From contig JANQQU010000062.1 in NCBI GenBank assembly GCA_028284905.1, positions 1 through 64,000 of the forward strand: a DNA stretch of 64,000 bases, given 5' to 3'. The position numbers and the translations under genes were made by a program. The notes under the pieces were generated by a model. It ran no database searches, was not told where the DNA came from, and worked only from the letters and a program-made list of their open reading frames with translations. Of the stretch, positions 24,469 to 33,826 are shown in pieces; position 1 is the first letter of the stretch, and each line of letters opens with the position of its first letter. Source of the stretch: Calditrichia bacterium (lineage in GTDB: Bacteria > Calditrichota > Calditrichia > RBG-13-44-9 > J075).

Positions 24469-24837
24469 TTAGCTGGGCGAATGGAAAGCGACCTTATTGC
24501 CTTCGCTATCCAGGAATACTGCAAAAAAACCAATCTCGTCTGTGATCTTTGTTTTCGGCAGCAACACTTTTCCGCCAGCGGATTCTACCCGCGAGAGCGG
24601 ATCGCTAAGGTCTTCGCCGCCATTCAGATAAATAGTGCTGCCTTCCTGCGAAGGCACATGCCCTTCACCGGTGCATATTGCACCACCGACGCCGTTGTTC
24701 TCCGCCGGCAACATTGCCATCTGAATACCCATGATTTCGTTAATCGCCAACTGCTTGTCGAGTACTGTGCTGTAAAACTTCGAAGCACGATCAAAATTTG
24801 CTGCGGGAATCTCGAACCAATTTACTGCGTTTGCCAT
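24469..24837 (-). CDS. VOC-family (glyoxalase/bleomycin-resistance fold) protein
   Basis: This 122-residue protein has one VOC domain with paired beta-alpha-beta-beta-beta modules. The start ANAVNWFEIPAANFDRASKFYSTVL and the end GFFAVFLDSEGNKVAFHSP are characteristic of the small, probably dimeric, uncharacterised VOC proteins. Family members bind a metal and act as lyases, dioxygenases or binding proteins. The substrate cannot be deduced here, and the metal ligands are not fully evident. It is a single gene, with a MITE-like element downstream and a divergent helical-repeat gene upstream. Confidence 0.9.
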   Translation of the reverse strand: MANAVNWFEIPAANFDRASKFYSTVLDKQLAINEIMGIQMAMLPAENNGVGGAICTGEGHVPSQEGSTIYLNGGEDLSDPLSRVESAGGKVLLPKTKITDEIGFFAVFLDSEGNKVAFHSPS

Positions 24838-25070
24838 AATTGAATCCTTTCATTAAGAAATAAGTGATTGATTAACTGCAGGTGCAACATAAAATTTTAA
24901 ATACAGTAAATCAATTCGAAGAAAGTGGAAAACGTAAGCGGCTAACTATTGATTTGATTTTCTAATTGGTTATATTTACTGAGCTTATTAGATTGGAAGT
25001 GTGGGTACGAAAACCGTTTTTTATAAACTTTTCAAACTACAACTAGCGACTCAATCCGGGAATTTTCTGT

Positions 25071-26537
25071 ATGGCGAAAAAAGACCGCCTGTTCCATTTG
25101 ATAAAATCCCTCAGCAAGGGAGAGAAACGCTATTTTAAAGTGTTTGTCTCCGCCAGTAAAGAGAACAAGAATTATCTGCTTCTCTTTGATGCTATCGACC
25201 GGCAAAGCGAATATGATGAAGAAAAGATAAAGCGAAAATTTCGTAAACAGTCTTTTGTCCGTCAATTGCACGTTACCAAAAACTATTTAATGAAGCTGAT
25301 TATGCGCAGCCTACGCAATTACAACAGTATTAATTCCCGGGAAGGTACACTTAAAGATCTGCTGAAAGATGTGGAAATTCTCTTCCGGAAAGAACTATTC
25401 GAGCAATGTGAAGACGTGATCAAGAAAGCCTGCAAGCTTGCTCGTGAATTGGATAATTACCCGGCACTTCTGGAATTACTTGCTCGGAAACGACGGGTCA
25501 TCCTTGGGCGACATGGGGCTGGTAGCCAGCAGTCAGCGCTCAATGAAATTTCGCTCCTGGAAAAGGAAGCTTTAGAAAAACTGACGATGCAGAGTGAATA
25601 CTGGCACCTCACTTCCAATTTATTTACCGCGATTCACTCTCCGGGGGACTATGGTGTGGAAAGTCTGGAAGATCATCCACTGCTGCAATCCCCGCCGGAA
25701 GGCACTCTGCAATCTACCATTCTCTATCATTTCCTTTGGCAAGCCTGGCATTATGCCCAAAATGATTTAGTTGCAGCCAAGGAGAGAATCGTTTCTCTTG
25801 TCAATATACTGGAATCATTCCCGGATCGTATTCGCGATAATCCCGGCGCATATATCACTGCCCTGAACAATTTAGTCAGCGTTTGTCTGCAAGGGAAACA
25901 ACTGGGTGAAATTCCTGCAATCCTGGAAAAAATACGTTGTATACCGGATAAGTATGCACAGGATGCCAGCAGCAAAATTGCCGTAAAAATGATGGCACAT
26001 ACTTATAATGTAGAGTTAGAGATGTACCGCGATAATGGTGAATACGAAAAAGGGGCAGATCTTTCCCGGACGGTTTCAGCGTTCCTGGATGATCATAAGA
26101 ACGTCGTTCAGGATGTTTATCATTTACTACTCTCTTATCAAATTGCCTATTTGCATTTTGTTACCAGAGATTATGAAACTTCCTTGTATTGGTTGAATGA
26201 AATCTTTTCCCGTAATTTTGGTGATTTACGGGTCGATATTCAAAGCTATGCCCACATTCTGCGCCTCATTATTCATTTTGAACTTCAAAACACTATCGTT
26301 CTGAAATATACTGTAGAGTCCTGCCGTCGCTTCTTAAAGAAAAAAGGATTGGATGAATACCAGGGAAATTTATTGCGATTCTTCTCGAAAATAAGCCTGG
26401 CATTGCCGGAAGAGTATGAGCGACTTTATAAAGATATCTACCAAAAGCTGTTTGAGCAGCCAGCGGATGCAGTTATGCGTAGTCACCTGGACTACCTCGA
26501 TGTAAAGGGGTGGCTGGAACGAAAAATGACTGTTTAG
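25071..26537 (+). CDS. helical-repeat (TPR-like) protein of unknown function
   Basis: This 488-residue protein is almost entirely alpha-helical, with no signal peptide or membrane helix. The start MAKKDRLFHLIKSLSKGEKR, followed by a basic stretch (EEKIKRKFRKQSFVRQLHVTK), is a pattern I associate with conserved hypothetical proteins in Bacteroidota-like genomes. The rest looks like degenerate tetratricopeptide-type helix pairs, suggesting a scaffold. The basic N-terminal part could bind nucleic acid, but that is speculative. The ATG at 25071 is used because the conserved start begins there. It stands alone between the VOC gene and the PQQ operon. Confidence 0.75.
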   Translation: MAKKDRLFHLIKSLSKGEKRYFKVFVSASKENKNYLLLFDAIDRQSEYDEEKIKRKFRKQSFVRQLHVTKNYLMKLIMRSLRNYNSINSREGTLKDLLKDVEILFRKELFEQCEDVIKKACKLARELDNYPALLELLARKRRVILGRHGAGSQQSALNEISLLEKEALEKLTMQSEYWHLTSNLFTAIHSPGDYGVESLEDHPLLQSPPEGTLQSTILYHFLWQAWHYAQNDLVAAKERIVSLVNILESFPDRIRDNPGAYITALNNLVSVCLQGKQLGEIPAILEKIRCIPDKYAQDASSKIAVKMMAHTYNVELEMYRDNGEYEKGADLSRTVSAFLDDHKNVVQDVYHLLLSYQIAYLHFVTRDYETSLYWLNEIFSRNFGDLRVDIQSYAHILRLIIHFELQNTIVLKYTVESCRRFLKKKGLDEYQGNLLRFFSKISLALPEEYERLYKDIYQKLFEQPADAVMRSHLDYLDVKGWLERKMTV

Positions 26538-26657
26538 AAAATTTACTTGTCGATGATAGTGGAATTTTTCCCGTACTTTTGTTTTGCTTGAAATACCATA
26601 ATAGAATAGATTGTTCTCTCACAAACATTTGCGAAAATTCAACCTGAAAGGGTCGTT

Positions 26658-28850
26658 ATGAAAAAGTGGCGTTTATTATCATTTGTTTTTCTGTTAACTG
26701 GCTGTGTGTTTTTAATGGCGGACGAAAACGCCGAAAAACTCCTCGAAGCTGTACGTAAGAGTGATGTTCCGACAGTCAAGCAACTATTAGAGGCGGGCAC
26801 AGATGCCAACAGCAAAGGTCGATACGATGTTACCGCGTTGTTTTTTGCCTGTGATCGTGGCAATGTAGAAGTTGTTCGCTTGCTATTAGATAATGGCGCA
26901 GAGATGAATGTAAAAGACACCTTTTACGGCGCCACACCACTGGGCTGGGCTGCTTTTAACGAACGTGCAGCTGTTGTGGAATTAATGCTGGAACGTGGTG
27001 CCGAGGGTGCTGAAGATGTGCTCTCCAGTGCGGTGTCCCGGGATAACAAGGAAATGGTGAAAGCCGTTTTGAAAAAGGGAAAACTTAGCGAAGAAGCGCT
27101 GTCAAATTCTTTGCAAGCTGCTGTGAATACCGAGAAGGGTGAAATTGCCGACATGCTTCGCGAAGCCGGCGCAAAAATGCCCGAAATTCCGGAAGTGAAT
27201 ATCTCCCCGGAACAGATGAAGTTATACCCCGGCACTTATAAGAATGAAGAACGGGCTTTTGTAATGGTTTTTAAAATGGAAGATGAAAAGCTGATCGGCG
27301 TTTTTGGCTCGCAACCTCCATTAACCTACCGCCCGGTCGATGAGGATCATAACTTTACCGCAGTGGAGTTCCAGGGAATTAACATCACTTTTAAGGTTGA
27401 GGATAATGTCAGTAATGGATTTACTCTTAAGCAAGGCGACTTTGTAGTGGACTTTCAAAGAGAGGCGCCTGCAGCAGAGGAAGTTGCCGTAGCAGAAGAA
27501 ACCGGCACTGAGAAAAGCAGCAGTACAAATGATTTTAAAGCCGGCATGTCGCTGGTAAAAAAGGCCAACAATTGGCCCTCATTCCGCGGTGAAAAAGCAT
27601 CCGGTGTTGCCGATGGGCAATACCCGCCAGTGCAATGGAATGAAGAAGCACAGAACAACATCCTCTGGAAAGTACCAATTCCGGGAATTTCCCACTCCAG
27701 TCCGGTGATTTGGGGAGATAAAGTGTTTATTACGACCGCTGTCAGTAGCGATACCAGTGCAGTGCTGCGTGTTGGCCTTTATGGCGACGTCAAGCCGGAT
27801 GCGGACGTTTCCGAGCATCGCTGGGAAGTTTACTGTCTGGATCGTAAAAGCGGGAAGATTCTCTGGCAGCAGCTAGCCCACCAGGGGGTTCCGCAGGTAA
27901 AACGCCATACCAAGGCGACGCAGTCAAATTCCACACCGGTAACTGATGGACAATATCTGGTCGCGCTGTTTGGAGCGGAAGGAATGTATTGTTATGACAT
28001 GGATGGCAAGCTGCTCTGGAAAAAAGACCTCGGCTTTCTGGATGCCGGTTGGTTCTTTGACCCGGATTATCATTGGGGGCATGCCAGCTCTCCGATTATC
28101 TATAAAGATATGGTCATCGTTCAATGCGACCGGCAGAAAGATTCTTACCTCGCTGCGTACAAATTAAAAGACGGCAGTGAAGTCTGGAAAGTCGCTCGTG
28201 AGGAAATCCCATCCTGGGCAAGTCCGACGGTTTATGAAGGCGAAACAGGCGCAGAACTGCTTACCAATGCGACCAATGGCATCCGTGCCTATAATCCGTT
28301 AACCGGAGAGGAAAAATGGGTGATTCACGGGAATTCCGAAATCGCAGTACCGACCCCGATTATAGCCCATGATCTCATTTATATCACCAGCGGCTATCGT
28401 CCGATTCAACCCATTTATGTTATTCGTCCCGGTGGAGAAGGGGATTTAACCTTACCGGACAGTCTTGACAGCAGTGAGCAAATTGTCTGGCGAAAGAAAC
28501 GCGGAGGTCCTTACATGCCGACCCCAATCGTTTATGGCGACAATCTCTACATCTGTGCGAACAATGGTACTTTAACCTGCCTCGATGCAAAAACCGGTGA
28601 GCAACACTATCGTGAGCGCCTCGGAGGGCGGGGGAGTGGCTATGCCTTTACCGCTTCGCCCTTGGCAGCAGACGGCCGCCTCTATTTCTTTAGTGAAGAC
28701 GGGGAAACTTATGTCGTTAAAGCCGGAAATAGCTTCGAACATGTTAGCACGAACGAGATTGATGAGGTGATAATGGCAACCCCGGCAATCTCTGGAGGAA
28801 TTCTTTATATCCGTGCAGAAAACTCCCTGTATGCCATTGCAAAACCTTAA
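26658..28850 (+). CDS. exported ankyrin-repeat / PQQ-like beta-propeller fusion protein
   Basis: This 730-residue protein has an N-terminal signal segment (about residues 1-21, with LTGC giving a possible lipobox). Ankyrin repeats follow (about 25-180; e.g. GRYDVTALFFACDRGNVEVV). Next is a small beta-rich module around LYPGTYKNEERAFVMVF, then a PQQ-like eight-bladed propeller (about 310-730). Propeller blades show repeated G-x-L-W-type ends such as SGKILWQQL and DGKLLWKKDL. It closely resembles the propeller gene at 31645. Such propellers usually act as scaffolds or bind ligands, and there is no sign of a quinoprotein dehydrogenase active site. It is probably periplasmic or surface-attached. 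It may be the first gene of a five-gene unit to 33816. Confidence 0.85.
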   Translation: MKKWRLLSFVFLLTGCVFLMADENAEKLLEAVRKSDVPTVKQLLEAGTDANSKGRYDVTALFFACDRGNVEVVRLLLDNGAEMNVKDTFYGATPLGWAAFNERAAVVELMLERGAEGAEDVLSSAVSRDNKEMVKAVLKKGKLSEEALSNSLQAAVNTEKGEIADMLREAGAKMPEIPEVNISPEQMKLYPGTYKNEERAFVMVFKMEDEKLIGVFGSQPPLTYRPVDEDHNFTAVEFQGINITFKVEDNVSNGFTLKQGDFVVDFQREAPAAEEVAVAEETGTEKSSSTNDFKAGMSLVKKANNWPSFRGEKASGVADGQYPPVQWNEEAQNNILWKVPIPGISHSSPVIWGDKVFITTAVSSDTSAVLRVGLYGDVKPDADVSEHRWEVYCLDRKSGKILWQQLAHQGVPQVKRHTKATQSNSTPVTDGQYLVALFGAEGMYCYDMDGKLLWKKDLGFLDAGWFFDPDYHWGHASSPIIYKDMVIVQCDRQKDSYLAAYKLKDGSEVWKVAREEIPSWASPTVYEGETGAELLTNATNGIRAYNPLTGEEKWVIHGNSEIAVPTPIIAHDLIYITSGYRPIQPIYVIRPGGEGDLTLPDSLDSSEQIVWRKKRGGPYMPTPIVYGDNLYICANNGTLTCLDAKTGEQHYRERLGGRGSGYAFTASPLAADGRLYFFSEDGETYVVKAGNSFEHVSTNEIDEVIMATPAISGGILYIRAENSLYAIAKP

Positions 28851-28967
28851 GGTGAAGAAATTTTTATCACACGGATTTCTGCTAGATATTATCCCGAAAT
28901 AGCCTTATAATTAGGCATGCTATTTTGCGGTATGAATGCGACAAATGTTTACTGAGAAGGAATGGAA

Positions 28968-30056
28968 ATGGATATTTTCTCTAAAGCGCTTACTGAAAAG
29001 ATGAAAAAAGCCCAGTCGGACCTGGATGCCCACGTCCGGGAGATTGTCGACTGGCATTTTGACCCTGCAACCGGCAGTCCGTTCTGGCTGGAATATGCTG
29101 AGAAGTTGGACTTTGACCCCCGAAAAGAAATCGGCAGTTTCGATGACTTGAAAATACTCGGCCATTTTGAAGATGAATGGCTGCGGGGTGGCCCGGTAAG
29201 ACGTTGGGTGCCGAAAGGACTTGCCGGAAAACCGACTTATGTTTTTGAAACCGGTGGATCGACCGGCGTTCCGAAAACACGCATCAATATCAATGATTTT
29301 CAGACCGATTATGAAATTTTTAGCGACACGCTGAATGATGAGACTTTTCCGAAGGGTGCCGACTGGTTAATGCTCGGCCCCAGTGGACCGCGCCGCTTGC
29401 GCCTGGCCGTTGAACATTTGTGCCAGCATCGTGGCGGCATCTGCTTTTTTGTTGATCTCGACCCGCGCTGGGTGAACAAGCTGATCAAGCGTGGTGAGCA
29501 CCAGGAAATGCAGCAGTACAAGGATCACGTTATCAATCAGGCCCTCACAATCTTACGCGCGCATGACAATATTCAGTGTGTTTTTACCACTCCGAAGCTA
29601 CTGGAAGCACTTTGTGAGAAGATCAATCTGCGCAAAGCCGGCGTCAAGGGAATCTTTTGCGGCGGAACAGAAATGAACGCACAGTTCCATCGCTTTGCCC
29701 GGGAAGAACTGGTGCCCGGCATCGATTTCGTTCCCACCTATGGAAACACCTTGATGGGATTGGCCGCCTGCAAGCCTTTTAACAATGATAATGATTATGC
29801 GATTACTTACTACCCACCGCATCCCCGCGCCGTTTTCGAGATTGTCAATCCTGATAATCTTGATGAGGTTGTAGATTACGGAGAAACCGGGCGAGTGCTG
29901 TTGACGACCCTAACCAAGGAATTCTTTGTGCCGCGGTTTCCGGAACGCGACGAAGGCGACAGGGCGGCACCGATAGATTTATATCCCTGGGATGGCGTTA
30001 GCAATCTGCGACTGCTTTCTTCGCTGCAAACATCAGTTGTAGTAGGGGTTTATTAA
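28968..30056 (+). CDS. AMP-binding acyl-activating enzyme (LuxE/acyl-ligase-like)
   Basis: This enzyme of about 362 residues has the adenylate-forming motif TGGSTGVPKTRIN near residue 98 and a later YGNTLMGLAA motif. It is shorter than full acyl-CoA synthetases and lacks the usual large C-terminal lid domain, so it resembles LuxE-type acyl-protein synthetases or phenylacetate-CoA ligase relatives. It probably activates a carboxylic acid as an acyl-AMP and passes it to a thiol. The adjacent downstream aldehyde-dehydrogenase-type gene is a logical partner for reduction to aldehyde. The ATG at 28968 is six bases after AAGGA; the ATG two codons earlier sits too close. The substrate is unknown. 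Confidence 0.78.
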   Translation: MDIFSKALTEKMKKAQSDLDAHVREIVDWHFDPATGSPFWLEYAEKLDFDPRKEIGSFDDLKILGHFEDEWLRGGPVRRWVPKGLAGKPTYVFETGGSTGVPKTRININDFQTDYEIFSDTLNDETFPKGADWLMLGPSGPRRLRLAVEHLCQHRGGICFFVDLDPRWVNKLIKRGEHQEMQQYKDHVINQALTILRAHDNIQCVFTTPKLLEALCEKINLRKAGVKGIFCGGTEMNAQFHRFAREELVPGIDFVPTYGNTLMGLAACKPFNNDNDYAITYYPPHPRAVFEIVNPDNLDEVVDYGETGRVLLTTLTKEFFVPRFPERDEGDRAAPIDLYPWDGVSNLRLLSSLQTSVVVGVY

Positions 30057-30118
30057 ACCATAAGACCCTTTTTCCTGGTGATTTTGAAAACTGATATCAA
30101 ACAAACAAGAGATTCAAT

Positions 30119-31540
30119 ATGATTCATATACCCATTTTACGTGCCGGAAAAGTTTACAAAAGCCTCGATGCAAACAAAGTTGTTCATTTTAAATCCGGTG
30201 AACCAATTGCTGAACTCAGTCAGGCCAACCGGGGCATGATCGCCCGGGATATGCTGAAGATGAGTGAGTATCAAAATGTTCTCCAGGAATTCCCGGTGAG
30301 AAAGCTGTTGGAAATTTGCAAAAAAGCCGCTGATATCTTTCGGAATGAATCGCTGCCGCTGGGAGATCACGAGCAATCTCCGGAAGATTATATTTCGCAA
30401 CTATCTTCTTCTACCGGAATGCCGAAATCACTCTGTCGCCGTAATATGGATAAAATTCTTCTGGTGATGGAAGAGATGGAAGCTGTGTTGGGCGGGTTAA
30501 CCCGCGGCCTCGACATCAACGTCGTTGATAGTGGTTGGGTCGAACAAAATGGTACGCCACTCAGTTTCATCCGCGAAACCGATTCTCTCGGTGCAATTCT
30601 CCCAAGTAACTCACCGGGCGTGCATTCACTGTGGCTGCCGGCAATACCGTTAAAAGTGCCGCTGGTGCTGAAGCCGGGCAGCTCGGAGCCCTGGAGCCCT
30701 TTTCGTATTATTCAGGCGTTTATTGCCGCCGGCGCTCCCCGGGAAGCATTTCATTATTATCCCACCAGTTACAATGGCGCCGCTGAAATACTTCTGAAAA
30801 CCGGCCGTTCCATGCTCTTTGGCGATAAAAATACTGTCGCTCCCTGGAAAAAGGACCCACGGGTACAAATCCACGGCCCCGGATGGAGTAAAGTGGTGAT
30901 TGCAGAAGACAAAGTCGATGACTGGGAATCTTACCTTGATGTTGTGGAAACATCTGCAGTTAGCAATGGTGGCCGTTCCTGCATTAATGCTTCCGGTCTT
31001 TGGGTTGCCGGACGCGGTAAAGAGATCGCGGAAGCGCTGGCGAAACGCTTTGCTAAAATCACAGCCCGCACGATCGATGATCCGGCAGCGGAAATTGCAG
31101 CTTTTGCGAACAAGCCACTTGCAGAGATGATCTCGGAAATGATAGACCAGCAACTGGAAATACCCGGCGCGGAAGATTTAACCGCGAAGTATCGGGAAAC
31201 CGGACGATTTGTCGAATTAGACGGATGCGCATTTCTACTCCCCACCGTCGTTTGGTGCGAAGATCCCACACATCCACTGGCGCACAGTGAATTTCTTTTC
31301 CCCTACATTAGTGTCGTGGAATCACCCCAGGACGAGATGCTCGAGAAAATGGGATCGACGCTGGTCGCGACAGCTATTACCGGTAATCGATCATTTATCC
31401 AAAAGATTTTCGCTTCCCAGCATGTCGAAAGATTAAATATCGGTCCGATTCCAACAATGAAGATTAGCTGGGACCAGCCCCATGAAGGGAATCTTTTTGA
31501 GCACCTTTACCGGCAACGTGCGTTACAGATGATTGGGTAA
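30119..31540 (+). CDS. aldehyde dehydrogenase-family acyl reductase (LuxC-like)
   Basis: This 473-residue protein has an ALDH fold. The cofactor-binding region includes LGAILPSNSPGVHSLWLPA and LKPGSSEPWSPFRI. The presumed catalytic cysteine lies in NGGRSCINASGLW, and a C-terminal HSEFLFPYISVVE follows. The divergence from ordinary aldehyde dehydrogenases, and the upstream acyl-activating enzyme 62 bases away, suggest that it reduces an activated acyl group to an aldehyde, as LuxC does. Oxidation in the opposite direction cannot be excluded. It sits between that enzyme and a PQQ-propeller gene on the same strand. No luciferase genes are near, so bioluminescence is not implied. Confidence 0.8.
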   Translation: MIHIPILRAGKVYKSLDANKVVHFKSGEPIAELSQANRGMIARDMLKMSEYQNVLQEFPVRKLLEICKKAADIFRNESLPLGDHEQSPEDYISQLSSSTGMPKSLCRRNMDKILLVMEEMEAVLGGLTRGLDINVVDSGWVEQNGTPLSFIRETDSLGAILPSNSPGVHSLWLPAIPLKVPLVLKPGSSEPWSPFRIIQAFIAAGAPREAFHYYPTSYNGAAEILLKTGRSMLFGDKNTVAPWKKDPRVQIHGPGWSKVVIAEDKVDDWESYLDVVETSAVSNGGRSCINASGLWVAGRGKEIAEALAKRFAKITARTIDDPAAEIAAFANKPLAEMISEMIDQQLEIPGAEDLTAKYRETGRFVELDGCAFLLPTVVWCEDPTHPLAHSEFLFPYISVVESPQDEMLEKMGSTLVATAITGNRSFIQKIFASQHVERLNIGPIPTMKISWDQPHEGNLFEHLYRQRALQMIG

Positions 31541-31644
31541 TTACACTCGCAAAACAACCTGGCTGTGTAAGGTGACACGGCCAGGGCGCTATATATTCGA
31601 TTCTCTCTGAGACACAGAACAAGTTAATAATGTATGGAGACACA

Positions 31645-32997
31645 ATGCTTAAAAACGGCATGATTTTGCTGTTGTTACTGGCGTTTATACCAGGTAATGG
31701 TTTTTCTCAGGCGACAAAAGGAGAAGTCTGGCCATCCTTTCGAGGTGCCTATGCATCCGGGGTTTTAGACGGACAGAACTTGCCGGAAAAATGGAATGTC
31801 GAAACCGGAGAAAACGTTCGTTGGCAACGGGGGATTCCCGGCTTGTCTCATGCCAGTCCGATAGTCTGGAAGGAAAAGCTTTTTGTTTTAACCGCGATTA
31901 GTGGTAGTGGCGATACCTACCTTAAGCATGGTCTCTATGGCGCCGGTGATGCTTCCGCTGACCGCTCCTCCCACCAATGGAAACTGCTTTGCCTGAATAA
32001 ATTCAACGGCGATCTCATCTGGGAAACAGTCGTTGCGGAAGGCGAACCGATAGATAAACGCCACATTAAGGCGACTTATGCGAATTCTACACCAGCGACA
32101 GATGGCAATATTGTTGTCTCATTTCTTGGCTCCCAAGGGGTTTATGCCGTTGATATGGATGGCAATAAATTGTGGGGAAGAGACCTTGGCCGGTTAAATG
32201 TTGGTGCTTATGACGCGCCGGATTATGAGTGGGGAAGTGCCAGCTCTCCGATAATATACCTGGGGAATGTTTATCTGCAATGCGACACCCAGGAAGAGTC
32301 ATTCCTGATCGCCCTTGAAGGAAAAACCGGAAAAACACTGTGGAAAAAGATGCGGGATGAACAGCCTTCCTGGGGGACACCGACGATCTACCCAGGTAAG
32401 GAAAGAACAGAATTAATTACCAACTCATCCGGTTTTATCTACAGCTACGACCCTGCTAACGGAGATGAATTTTGGCGATTAGGTGGCAGCTCAAACATTA
32501 CTGCCCCAACCCCTGTGTTTAAGGATGACATCCTAATCGTTGCCAGTGGCCGCCGGCCGACTAAGCCAATATTCGCAATTCGCCCCGGTGGCACAGGAGA
32601 CATTACACCCGCATCAGATGCCGGGAATGGAAATTTTATCCACTGGCGAAAAACCGGACGCGGCCCCTACATGCCCACTCCGATCATTTATGGGGACCTG
32701 GTGTTTATGCTGCTGAATCAAGGGATTTTAGATTGCTATGATTTAAAGACCGGGGAAGAGCTTTTTCGCCAGCGCCTGCGACATACTGGTGGCGGCTTTA
32801 GCGCCTCACCTGTTGCCGCTGATGGCAAGCTATTCCTTTCCGGAGAAGATGGCGATATCTTTGTAGTAAAGGCCGACTCACTTTACAATGAAATTGCCGT
32901 CAATAATATGAATGAGGTTGTAATGGCCTCACCGGCTATTTCTGAAGGCATTTTGTACATTCGCGGCAAGGAACATCTGTTCGCTATCAGCCGTTAA
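31645..32997 (+). CDS. secreted PQQ-like beta-propeller protein
   Basis: This protein of about 450 residues has a signal peptide (MLKNGMILLLLLAFIPGNGFSQ) and a single PQQ-like beta-propeller. Sequence blocks such as WPSFRGAYASGVLDGQ, SHASPIVW, HIKATYANSTPATDG and YMPTPIIYGDL have direct counterparts in the propeller part of the gene at 26658, so the two are close paralogues. The ATG at 31645 has GGAG six bases upstream; an ATG five codons earlier is less likely. It follows the acyl-reductase gene. No catalytic motif is recognised, so a binding or scaffold role is most likely. The length fits a complete eight-bladed propeller. Confidence 0.87.
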   Translation: MLKNGMILLLLLAFIPGNGFSQATKGEVWPSFRGAYASGVLDGQNLPEKWNVETGENVRWQRGIPGLSHASPIVWKEKLFVLTAISGSGDTYLKHGLYGAGDASADRSSHQWKLLCLNKFNGDLIWETVVAEGEPIDKRHIKATYANSTPATDGNIVVSFLGSQGVYAVDMDGNKLWGRDLGRLNVGAYDAPDYEWGSASSPIIYLGNVYLQCDTQEESFLIALEGKTGKTLWKKMRDEQPSWGTPTIYPGKERTELITNSSGFIYSYDPANGDEFWRLGGSSNITAPTPVFKDDILIVASGRRPTKPIFAIRPGGTGDITPASDAGNGNFIHWRKTGRGPYMPTPIIYGDLVFMLLNQGILDCYDLKTGEELFRQRLRHTGGGFSASPVAADGKLFLSGEDGDIFVVKADSLYNEIAVNNMNEVVMASPAISEGILYIRGKEHLFAISR

Positions 32998-33060
32998 TTG
33001 AATAGAGACGGGATTGTCTCATCAGGTCAAATTTTGTCATTAAGCAGTAAAGAGGGAATT

Positions 33061-33816
33061 ATGTACGACTGGATTATTCGCATCGCCTCCACATTGTCAC
33101 GCTCATTTCATCCTTTACTGGCATTCCAGGATGGACAAGCCAGAAAGAAACGATTTCATATGCCTGTGAACAATGAACAATCCAGTGGCAATGTTCCGAT
33201 TGTCGGAACCCCTATTGAATTAGTGATGCTAGGCGAGACTTCTGCATTGAATAAACGGAGCAAAGAGAGCAAGGGGAATCTTCATGAGGAAACGGCGGAT
33301 TACTTTGCAAGATATATGGAAAATTCGGTAAACTGGCAAACATTAGGCAAGAATCTGATTAGTGCCCATGCGGCACGCCATCAATTGGTGCCGAAGCTGT
33401 TTGATCTTGATGTGGATATTCTGGTTTTGATGTTGGGCAAAAGTGACGTCCTGAATCTGAACAGCCCTCGAAATTGGCAGCGGGATTTGGGCAAGTTGGT
33501 AGATGCAATTCGCTTACGAGCGGGTGGAATACCTGTGGTAATAGCCCCGATGCCACCAATTGGTAAAATGCCGATGCTTCCCCAGCCGCTTCGCACTATT
33601 TACAGACTACGCGCCAAAGCGTTGGATATTGCCACGCGTCAATGGGTGAAACAAAAGGATCATGTTTACTATATTGGCAGTCGCCTTCGTGGTGGCAAAG
33701 AGTTGTTTGCCAATGATGGTTTTAACTACTCTCCAAGTGGTATGCGGGTCCTTGGAGAGACCATTGGACGATCTGCTGCCAGAATCATGGAGCCACACGA
33801 CACCATGATTATATGA
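33061..33816 (+). CDS. SGNH/GDSL-fold protein with substituted catalytic residues
   Basis: This protein of about 251 residues follows the block order of SGNH hydrolases: block I ELVMLGETSALN (58-61 read GETS instead of GDS[T/N]), the central DVDILVLMLGKSDVLNL (Ser128 where GxND has Asn), and C-terminal NDGFNYSPSGM where DxxHPS would carry catalytic Asp and His. The nucleophile, Asn and His positions all appear replaced, so it is probably not an esterase, although the Asp remains. It may be a binding pseudoenzyme. The ATG at 33061 follows GAGGGA; an upstream in-frame TTG exists. It is last in the presumed operon and converges with the FHA gene. Confidence 0.72.
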   Translation: MYDWIIRIASTLSRSFHPLLAFQDGQARKKRFHMPVNNEQSSGNVPIVGTPIELVMLGETSALNKRSKESKGNLHEETADYFARYMENSVNWQTLGKNLISAHAARHQLVPKLFDLDVDILVLMLGKSDVLNLNSPRNWQRDLGKLVDAIRLRAGGIPVVIAPMPPIGKMPMLPQPLRTIYRLRAKALDIATRQWVKQKDHVYYIGSRLRGGKELFANDGFNYSPSGMRVLGETIGRSAARIMEPHDTMII

Positions 33817-33826
33817 TTAGTGCATT

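Noticed and set aside
26658-28850. PQQ-dependent alcohol dehydrogenase
   Set aside because: The protein has propeller repeats only. The calcium/PQQ active-site residues and vicinal cysteines of quinoprotein dehydrogenases are not evident.
28968-31540. Bioluminescence (lux) operon
   Set aside because: Only LuxE/LuxC-like functions are present; there is no luciferase (LuxAB) gene and the similarity is distant.
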